Source: Brachypterus glaber
Lineage: Eukaryota; Arthropoda; Insecta; Coleoptera; Kateretidae
Direction: 5' to 3'
NCBI GenBank assembly: GCA_958510825.1
Contig: OY294046.1
Coordinates: 7,824,049 to 7,888,048, forward strand
Length of the DNA stretch: 64,000 nt
Positions 61,001-64,000 of the stretch are shown piece by piece; the first letter of the stretch is position 1; each line of letters starts with the position of its first letter. Both the position numbers and the translations under genes were made by a program. The notes below the pieces were generated by a model. That model ran no database searches. It was not told the origin of the DNA and saw nothing but the letters and a program-made list of their open reading frames with translations.

Positions 61001-63866
61001 TAAACAGCTATGTATTGTATTAAATATAAAACCAAGAAAACTAAAGCTAAATGACAATGACAATGGTTGGGAAGTGACAATCACCTGATTACCTGAGAAT
61101 TGCGTGGTATAATACGGCTTTACATTTTTGTGAAGTTGACTTATTTTTTATGCATGCATCTCGGCGTACATTAAAAAAATATAAACTAAAACTTTAAATT
61201 AAACTTGGGTATTTATATTTCACACACTAAAATGTTAATTTAATAGGGAGAACCTGGTGAGCCTGGACCACCAGGACCCCCGGGAGCTCCAGGTCCTGAA
61301 GGATTATCGGGACATGATGGAAGACAGGGTATGACTGGAGAAACAGGAGCACCTGGCGAAAGGGGCGAACCTGGACCAATGGGACCGATTGGTCCTCCTG
61401 GAATAGATGGTCTTACAGGACCTAAGGTTAGTATTTTGACAATTTTAAATAATAATACTGACTAAATTACTACTAAAATAAAAAAAATAATCTTTACTTA
61501 TTTAGGGAGACAGAGGTTATCCAGGAATCATGGGTATTCCAGGAGTTCCAGGAATGCGTGGATATATGGGATTACCTGTGAGAATCTTTAGCTTTTACTT
61601 TTTAATAAACTTACATGTATTTGAATACAGAAAAAACTATATTTTTACGATTAAATTACTATGGGGTGGGTTACGTATATTACAAGTCTTTAGGGGTTTA
61701 AAAATTTTCTTCCACAAACCATTTTTTATCAAATTAAAACCAGATTTCTTGGGGGGGTTTGTTATGTTGAGAAGCATTTGCGGGTATGTATTTTTAATTT
61801 TTTCATGTAGAATTATCCTATGTTTCTACAAAATTAATTAGTTAAACGTAATATATGGAGCAAACAAAAAAAGTTATCATTTTTTTTTTATTTTTACCTA
61901 AAATGGCTTTGAATTGTTTCTTCAACAAATCATTTTAAATGTTTTTTCAACAAATCATTTTAAATGAATCTAAAACCAGCTTTCTTTGGGGGCGCTTTTA
62001 TTATGTTGGATTTGCTGGTATATGTTTTTTTTTATATTTTCATTGTGTTTTTAAAAAATTAATTACTTGAAAGTAATTACACAAAAAAAAAATATTTATT
62101 TTTTATTTTTTAGCCAAAATGCTCCTAAGATAGACGTATATGCGTAATTCGCCTCACAAGTAAGTGATTCGATCATAAAAAAGTAGTTTTATCTATATAA
62201 ATTGTTGTTTAACACTTCTTGTAATACCATTTTTGACGTACTTATGCAAAAAGGTACCACCCACTTTCCTAATAATAAAGCACCTTCAATAACAAAAAAA
62301 GCCCTTTATAGAAGGCTGGTCATATTGTCCAAAGATTAAGCCAAAAATATTTGTTTTTGCCTCCACTATTTTACCTCATTATTAACCATTTTTCGACAAA
62401 ATATGACGTGATATAAAATGTAAAATTACAAACTACAAACTACAAAGATCTCAAACTGAAAACTAAAAAGATCCTGATTCGGTTTTGAAAGATTTTATTA
62501 AACTGGATATTCTGTTTAAAAGTTTTACAGACTGACAGACAGAAAGACCTTTTTTTAATCCACTTTCATCCACTTTTTTCACGTTTTCTTGATGTTTAAT
62601 GGGTAATTTTTTTTAAGAAGCCTAAAAGAACAATCTGAGTTATTTACTACGTTTACACATTGCGCTTTCTACCGGGATTTGAAAATCCCGACACAGGTCT
62701 GTATTTCTTTGTTAAGTTGTTTTAGATAGAGTGCCTTAATGTTTTTTGACAGGAAACGTCACATAGGGTTTTATAGGGTAGTTATAAATCCCGATAGTTG
62801 GCGCTTGTGTAAACATGGTGATTCTGAAAATATTACCTACTAGGTTTTACTAAAGTTTATTTTTTTAAGGTATAGTTATTTTAAACCTTCCCGCTTGTAA
62901 ACAATCTCGAAATTACCATAGCAACGTAAGATACGCATGCGTTGTAAGCGAAATGACTAGGCCCAATGTACACAAGTAAAACGTTGACGTGCAATTAACG
63001 AGGACAAAACAATGGTTTATTCCTCCAAATTATTGGAATAAAAGCGATTTTATAAGCAAATTTTGTTTCTACAGGAATACAAAAGTGTTTTTAGCAACAG
63101 CTTTATCAATTCTCTTTTTTTACATCAAAACATCATAAAAACAAAGTAAGTAAACAAAAATTATAAATTTTGGTTATGTTGACATTCAAAACAAGCTATG
63201 CTTCAGTGTAAATCGGACTTTGTGGAGTATTTAGCGGAAAATTTAAAATAACTATACCTTAAAAAAATAAACTTCAATATAAGCTGATTGTATCTTTTTG
63301 CATAAATACGTCCATTATAATCCAAATAATTAATGACAGGGTATACCCGGCTACAATGGTTCTAAAGGAGAGCTAGGAAGACGAGTAAGTCAAGTACATG
63401 TAAAAAAGGATATGGGTTCTTTATTGTATTAGGCTTTCTGTTGCAGTAAGATAGTTTTCACTAGGTACTTAAAAAAAATCAAAAAAGAATATTTAAAAAA
63501 AATCAAAAATATCGTTTTAATTTTTTTTCAAAAATAAAAAAAATTAAGATTTTTTTTTAATATAAAATAATTTTTTCGAAACAATATTAAAAATAAATAA
63601 AAATGTTTAATTCTTTAAATTGCTTAGGTATTGTTCTTCGTTTAACACTGTTAACCTATTTTAATTTCAGCTTTTTAGAGATCTGCAGTAGAAACTAACA
63701 TACGGGTTAAAATACACACTGAAAAAATTAACGTTTATAGAGTAAATTTTTGATTTTCAGGGAGACAAAGGAGACAAAGGGGAACGTGGCCTTACGACAA
63801 CACTAACTGGGGAACAATTCCCAACTGGCATTATTGAGGGCCCACCAGGTCCACCGGGCCCCCCAG
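36952..63866 (+). CDS. Collagen gene, CG42342-like transmembrane collagen family (12 exons, partial)
   Basis: Join of 36952-37040, 38035-38070, 41588-41623, 47971-48006, 50600-50671, 50957-50968, 53247-53315, 55269-55322, 61247-61426, 61506-61577, 63340-63384 and 63761-63866: 807 nt, 269 codons in one continuous frame. Layout: Gly-X-Y block with a basic patch [10 protein letters not shown]; three 12-residue cassettes; six triplets; a 51-residue noncollagenous stretch (VLQAVK, LSGR, GLKRSV..., [10 protein letters not shown]...); twenty unbroken triplets; eight more; a 15-residue cassette; and an end with [10 protein letters not shown] between Gly-X-Y blocks. The product should be a triple-helical extracellular protein. 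The interruption sequences match my memory of the insect protein annotated as collagen alpha chain CG42342; this needs a search. N- and C-terminal exons, including any membrane segment, are not seen. Introns are repeat-filled. Confidence 0.85.
37232..37366. mobile_element. Mariner-type MITE (CAGGGTGAT ends, TA flanks)
   Basis: TA-CAGGGTGATG at the left and GGATCACCCT at the right, about 135 bp, non-coding, in collagen intron 1. The CAGGGTG ends are typical of mariner-derived MITEs (family knowledge). Confidence 0.6.
37386..37494. repeat. Short foldback in collagen intron 1
   Basis: CCAGAACGGC...CCACTTTGTACTT pairs with AAGTGCAAAGTG...GCCGTTCTGG. Confidence 0.6.
37495..38034. other. Intron sequence, no element recognised
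   Basis: A small palindrome TAAAATGACCTG...CGAGTCATTTAAAAT near 37685-37720 with apex GAGCGTAAGCGAG, and a TCGGCTTACAGAG fragment at 37807. The 62-codon minus frame at 37821 is motif-free. Confidence 0.4.
38035..38070 (+). CDS. Collagen exon 2 (36 nt)
   Basis: Encodes [12 protein letters not shown], four triplets, phase 0 on both sides. The acceptor TTTAG is good; the donor GTATTA is weak, so exon use could vary. Confidence 0.85.
38418..38725 (+). mobile_element. Family Y element, copy Y2
   Basis: Close match to Y1 with a shortened inner hairpin (CTCGCAGGTTAATTTTCTCA). In collagen intron 2. Confidence 0.75.
39296..39414 (+). mobile_element. Family Y element, copy Y3 (partial)
   Basis: TGTATTGGATAAAATTTTGT, ATGGCACACGTGGGTAAATA and ATATCTTACTTTACCATAAT match the right half of Y1/Y2. 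Confidence 0.6.
39417..39527. repeat. Short foldback
   Basis: TTCTAACCTAATAAGAAAAT, AACTCGAGAGATGCTA and the mirrored TAGCATCTCGAGAGTT, ATTTTCTTATGTGGTTAGAA. Loop about 23 bp. Confidence 0.7.
40238..41137 (+). mobile_element. Tc1-like transposon with long inverted repeats, internally deleted
   Basis: About 260-bp inverted terminal repeats (40255-40510 against 40870-41135), for example ATGAGTACACGGCC and AATGTGAGAAACAAAG with their complements. The left end CAGGGTGACAGG follows TA; the right end is eroded. Long TIRs occur in Tc1 relatives such as Minos (family knowledge). The interior keeps only the C-terminal part of the transposase. In collagen intron 2. Confidence 0.82.
40635..40855 (+). 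pseudogene. Tc1-like transposase C-terminal fragment, frameshifted
   Basis: Reads [20 protein letters not shown] then KRAI. This is the conserved block around the third acidic residue of the DDE domain, usually SPDLNPIEN; here the Asp is Gly while the catalytic Glu (NPCEN) is retained. One reading frame ends at 40823; a one-base shift just before recovers [10 protein letters not shown], the usual next motif. The first two catalytic Asp and the DNA-binding domain are absent, so it is dead. Confidence 0.82.
41588..41623 (+). CDS. Collagen exon 3 (36 nt)
   Basis: Encodes [12 protein letters not shown], phase 0/0. Acceptor TTGCAG, donor GTTTGT (weak). It ends GFP like exon 2 and has the same length. 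Confidence 0.85.
41705..41954. mobile_element. Family P foldback, copy P1 (TA flanks)
   Basis: Ends CACAGAAAAAAGGATTCCTT and AAGGAACCCTTTTTTTGTG, TA on both sides, arms of about 100 bp containing CGATATGTTCAAAGCC. In collagen intron 3. Confidence 0.75.
42126..42283. mobile_element. Family U MITE, copy U1 (158 bp)
   Basis: Ends GGAAACGTTCAAGTATTACG and CGTAATACTTGAACGTTCCC flanked by AAT on both sides. Internal inverted pair CAAGGGGGGTTGGGGGTCAT and the complement, plus GCGTTAC motifs. Antiparallel frames here are spurious. Confidence 0.78.
42284..42995. other. Intron sequence, nothing recognised
   Basis: A G10 run near 42413-42422 and AT-rich DNA. No repeat terminus identified. Confidence 0.4.
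43134..43170 (-). ncRNA. Hammerhead-ribozyme-like motif of the Penelope-like element
   Basis: On the minus strand: CTGAAGA (a match to CUGANGA), stem II GTCTCT/AGAGAC with a 7-nt loop, then GACACGTC where GAAACGTC is expected. Penelope-like elements carry hammerhead motifs in their terminal repeats (established). The A-to-C change in the GAAA box probably inactivates this copy. Confidence 0.45.
43218..43697 (-). pseudogene. GIY-YIG endonuclease domain of a Penelope-like element
   Basis: An open frame of about 160 codons with no start Met at its upstream edge. It reads [47 protein letters not shown], and later [20 protein letters not shown], ending at the stop 43218-43220. VYIGETKR is the GIY-YIG signature with its downstream Arg, and [11 protein letters not shown] is the characteristic Penelope endonuclease block. 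No internal stop is seen, but the reverse transcriptase is absent, so it is a fragment. Its upstream edge abuts the collagen-like pseudo-exon near 43719. Confidence 0.88.
43746..45054. other. Intron sequence with short tandem theme
   Basis: 44380-44770 has four diverged repeats of AAAATGTAAAGGGGGTAA and ACACGATTAACACGATGTA. No gene. Confidence 0.5.
45055..45591 (-). mobile_element. Family Q element, copy Q2
   Basis: 537 bp, inverted relative to Q1, same 17-bp ends ACTTTTACCTCAAGAAG. Differences from Q1 are scattered single bases. Confidence 0.82.
46100..47098. mobile_element. Family D foldback, copy D1 (TTA flanks)
   Basis: Ends CACAAGCCCACAA and TTGTGGGCCTGTG, TTA on both sides (46097-46099, 47099-47101). 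Arms of about 440 bp are built from short phrases such as GTAACCTC, CATCATCCTATTCTGTGGAG and CCGTTTAACCCCTACACGTC. D2 at 56.4 kb is the same element with two insertions. 3-bp TTA duplication suggests PIF/Harbinger (inference). In collagen intron 3. Confidence 0.82.
47151..47292. mobile_element. Short MITE, TTA flanks (142 bp)
   Basis: Ends AGGTCGATTC / GAATCGACCT, TTA at 47148-47150 and 47293-47295. An inner pair TTTGATTGGCC / GGCCAATCAAA forms a hairpin. Confidence 0.75.
47971..48006 (+). CDS. Collagen exon 4 (36 nt)
   Basis: Encodes [12 protein letters not shown], phase 0/0, acceptor ATACAG, strong donor GTAAGT. The preceding intron (about 6.3 kb) is filled with MITEs, a Penelope-like fragment and D1. 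Confidence 0.9.
48187..48310 (+). repeat. 17-bp minisatellite (CCGGCGACAAAATAT)
   Basis: About seven tandem units of AAAATATCCGGCGACA with single-base variants. The antisense frame giving repeated SPDIL is a by-product of the array. Confidence 0.85.
48311..50420. other. Collagen intron 4, no gene recognised
   Basis: 48770-48945 is a pyrimidine-rich tract (CTTCACCACCTTCCCCACTC) and 49725-49770 another. The 94-codon frame at 48702-48986 is the product of this composition. 50390-50415 has the TGTCGGTAAACCAT phrase also present at 14448. Confidence 0.5.
50421..50518. mobile_element. Family R MITE, copy R2 (98 bp, TA flanks)
   Basis: Arms of about 36 bp, CTGCCCTACTACGCTAGAAA then GCAGTAACTCCATTTG, nearly fill the element. 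TA on both sides. Confidence 0.88.
50600..50671 (+). CDS. Collagen exon 5, end of first collagenous region
   Basis: 72 nt: [18 protein letters not shown] followed by VLQAVK, so the Gly-X-Y pattern stops inside this exon and the noncollagenous interruption begins. Acceptor TTATAG, donor GTAAGT, phase 0/0. Confidence 0.9.
50957..50968 (+). CDS. Collagen 12-nt microexon (LSGR)
   Basis: CTTTCAGGAAGG between TTTATTTAG and GTAAGT encodes LSGR in phase 0 on both sides. It joins VLQAVK to GLKRSV without disturbing the frame, so it can be skipped or included freely. The strong donor and position support it, but at 12 nt it needs transcript evidence. Confidence 0.7.
51277..51305 (+). repeat. GACCACGATAACTCG dispersed motif
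   Basis: GTTTGTCGGTTTGTGACCACGA then TAACTCG, a shortened form of 25043-25115. Confidence 0.5.
51798..52207 (-). mobile_element. Family A two-hairpin element, copy A5
   Basis: 410 bp in collagen intron 6 (after the microexon), reverse orientation. Context TTTAA/TTAGT. Hairpins intact apart from one substitution in the ACACTTTCTGGCC arm. Confidence 0.88.
52540..53031. mobile_element. Possible MITE with TTTTTTCTTCAAGC ends
   Basis: TTTTTTCTTCAAGC at 52540 and GCTTGAAGAAAAAA at 53031. The interior shows no clear second signal and no TSD, so this is tentative. Confidence 0.4.
53247..53315 (+). CDS. Collagen exon 7, noncollagenous interruption
   Basis: 69 nt encoding [19 protein letters not shown] then VAVK, phase 0/0, acceptor TTTCAG, donor GTGAGA. 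Not Gly-X-Y; the sequence is the kind of conserved interruption that identifies the family. Confidence 0.88.
53316..54244. other. Collagen intron 7, nothing recognised
   Basis: AT-rich, with a long A run near 54063-54085. No element ends identified. Confidence 0.4.
54245..54366. repeat. Short foldback
   Basis: ACTAATATATAAACTAAGGT, AGAGAAGA and TATAGCC pair with GGCTATA, TCTTCTCT and ACCTTGGTATATAA. Inner pair TTTAATCCC/GGGATTAAA, apex GATGCTACGCAGCTC. Confidence 0.7.
54427..54640. mobile_element. Family P foldback, copy P2 (TA flanks)
   Basis: Ends CATAGAAAAAACGGATTCC / GGAATCCGTTTTTTCTATG, arms of about 95 bp, TA on both sides. Shares GTTCAAAGCCATATTCTC with P1. Confidence 0.82.
55269..55322 (+). 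CDS. Collagen exon 8, noncollagenous interruption
   Basis: 54 nt encoding [18 protein letters not shown], phase 0/0, acceptor TTTTAG, donor GTGAGT. NIS is a potential N-glycosylation sequon. Starts with Gly like every other cassette. Confidence 0.88.
55405..56267. mobile_element. 863-bp palindrome array element, TSD CAAAAC
   Basis: Outer arms TACGAAGGCGTAGAAGGGAC...TTTTTTAAATGAGAT are mirrored on the right and flanked by the direct repeat CAAAAC (55399-55404, 56268-56273). The inside is over 20 units of about 35 bp, each centred on a palindrome such as CTGTGTTAGTAACACAG joined by AT-rich linkers (AAATATTTAAT, AAAAGATTTA). The array itself also folds back on itself around 55745. No ORF. I do not recognise the family. 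Confidence 0.85.
56825..57248 (+). mobile_element. Family B MITE, copy B3 (empty site known)
   Basis: 424 bp, TA flanks. D1 reads CTATATATTATAACCTCTTA at the matching place; D2 reads CATATATTATA, element, TAACCTCTTA, which proves a TA target duplication. Confidence 0.92.
57622..58016. mobile_element. 395-bp MITE in D2, TA duplication
   Basis: Ends CACTCTAAA / TTTACAGTG. D1 has GGTATGGCATAGATGATTTT uninterrupted, whereas D2 has GGTATGTCATA, element, TAGATGATTTT. Interior rich in GGTAATTT and TTACCA words. Tc1/mariner-type MITE by TSD (inference). Confidence 0.85.
58200..58470. repeat. Inverted and direct repeats of TTAGTTTARTGTTGGTTATTGG
   Basis: AACACTAAACTAACTAATAG at the start, and TTAGTTTAATGTTGGTTATT and TTAGTTTAGTGTTAGTTATT later, with ACCAATSAAAT between. 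A decayed foldback. Confidence 0.5.
58880..59010. repeat. Family S foldback, copy S2
   Basis: GTTTCATAACACGTTTTTAG, GCGCACTAGTACTTTAGAAA mirrored to GCGCTAAAACCGTATGTTAT. Apex CTCGCCCCAAGTGGCACG. Ends in TTTAATATACTATA as S1. Confidence 0.75.
59482..59633. mobile_element. Family U MITE, copy U2 (152 bp, TTA flanks)
   Basis: Ends GGGAATGTTCAAGTATTACG / CGTAATACTTGAACGTTCCC with TTA at 59479-59481 and 59634-59636. GGG ends with a TTA duplication fit PIF/Harbinger (family knowledge). Confidence 0.82.
59789..60007. repeat. Foldback T, copy T2
   Basis: GTGTGATACGACATTTTGAA, GCTTATAAA pairs with TTTATAAGC, TTTAAAACGATGTATCACAC. Flanked by pyrimidine-rich CCCCTCC and CCCCCCCTTCGCCCC. Confidence 0.7.
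60489..61052 (-). mobile_element. Family F element, copy F2 (empty-site reference for A3)
   Basis: Inverted match to F1. The left end TTTTCCTACGATCC; the A-target site is at 60911/60912 (GTACAA/TTTTACTG). In collagen intron 8. Confidence 0.75.
61247..61426 (+). CDS. Collagen exon 9, twenty unbroken triplets
   Basis: 180 nt: [19 protein letters not shown] at the start, [18 protein letters not shown] at the end. It is the longest exon here and the core of the second collagenous region. Phase 0/0; donor GTTAGT. Preceded by an intron of about 5.9 kb holding the palindrome array and D2. Confidence 0.95.
61506..61577 (+). CDS. Collagen exon 10
   Basis: 72 nt encoding [19 protein letters not shown] then YMGLP, eight triplets, rich in Met, Ile and Tyr for a collagen. 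The preceding intron is only 79 bp. An open frame continues past the donor GTGAGA into the intron and is an artefact. Confidence 0.93.
61578..62647. other. Collagen intron 10, tandem-like segment
   Basis: 61690-61830 and 61935-62060 are two diverged copies of a segment with AAACCAGMTTTCTTKGGGGG and TATTATGTTG. The first copy is read in frame with exon 10, which makes that open frame look longer than it is. Confidence 0.5.
62648..62816. repeat. Foldback with ACCGGGATTT arms
   Basis: CGTTTACACATTGCGC...ACCGGGATTT pairs with AAATCCCGATAGTTGGCGC...TGTGTAAACATG. Confidence 0.6.
62854..63273. mobile_element. Foldback with 33-bp inverted ends
   Basis: AGTTTATTTTTTTAAGGTAT, AGTTATTTTAAA at 62854-62885 is matched inverted at 63239-63272. 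About 420 bp, non-coding. Confidence 0.72.
63340..63384 (+). CDS. Collagen exon 11 (45 nt)
   Basis: Encodes [15 protein letters not shown], five triplets, phase 0/0, acceptor GACAG, donor GTAAGT. Confidence 0.92.
63761..63866 (+). CDS. Collagen exon 12 (phase 1 end)
   Basis: 106 nt: [35 protein letters not shown] and the first G of a split Gly codon before GTAATA. The short imperfection [12 protein letters not shown] between Gly-X-Y blocks is distinctive. A downstream phase-1 exon must follow outside the window. Confidence 0.92.
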
Positions 63867-64000
63867 GTAATATTTTTATTTATTATAATAATTAATTTGA
63901 AATAAAGTTTTCTATATATTTTTTCCTTTAAGCAACATTTTTTAAATATTGAAAATATAAAAAGCCTTGCTTTTAGAAAAAAAAAATGTTTTTTTTTACT

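Noticed and set aside
61530..61841. 103-codon frame starting [11 protein letters not shown]
   Set aside because: The first part is collagen exon 10; beyond the GTGAGA donor at 61578 the frame is intron read-through.

Overview
The window looks like an AT-rich, intron-rich animal nuclear genome, almost certainly an insect. The evidence is GT-AG introns in a collagen gene that I recognise by its interruption sequences as the insect transmembrane-type collagen CG42342-like family, and a dense mixture of non-LTR, Penelope-like, Tc1-like and SINE remnants plus many miniature or foldback DNA elements. I cannot name the species from sequence alone. One 200-base N gap (9532-9731) shows it is a draft assembly.

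The only cellular gene I can support is a multi-exon collagen on the + strand. Twelve exons between 36952 and 63866 total 807 nt (269 codons) spread over about 27 kb, so roughly 3 percent of the locus is coding. In order they give Gly-X-Y blocks, a noncollagenous interruption of about 51 residues built from four exons (one a 12-nt microexon), and a second Gly-X-Y region with a further short interruption. Both outer boundaries are open: the first exon needs an upstream exon ending in G, and the last ends in a split Gly codon, so the N- and C-terminal parts lie outside or were not found. The 1-36951 stretch is therefore upstream intron or intergenic DNA. Short ORFs in it read as repeats or chance.

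Everything else is repeats, many nested. Several insertions can be proved inside the window because a second copy of the host repeat preserves the empty site: a 642-bp element in copy E1 (TSD AAAT), a 539-bp palindromic tandem element in N1 (8-bp TSD), a 424-bp element in D2 (TA), a 395-bp element in D2 (TA), and a 410-bp two-hairpin element (family A) in F1. Families with two or more copies here: A (5 copies), B (3, all 424 bp), D (2 full plus relatives), E (3), K (3 sizes), P (3), Q (2), R (2), S (2), U (2), N (2), F (2), Y (3). Single-copy elements with clear ends include two TTAA-flanked foldbacks, an hAT-like element with TSD ACTACGCC, and an 863-bp palindrome array with TSD CAAAAC. Coding TE remnants are a 5'-truncated non-LTR reverse transcriptase (6912-7857), a Tc1-like transposase fragment (about 40635-40855) and a Penelope-like GIY-YIG domain on the minus strand (43218-43697) with a hammerhead-like motif beside it.

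The observations I would follow first are: the family A element (two related long hairpins, insertion always in an AA/TT context with no TSD or only AT), the array of 17-bp palindromes inside the 55.4-56.3 kb element, and a recurring 90-150 bp module (TAGTATATT end, inverted arms, GC-rich apex, TTTTTCTACG end) shared by otherwise dissimilar elements.
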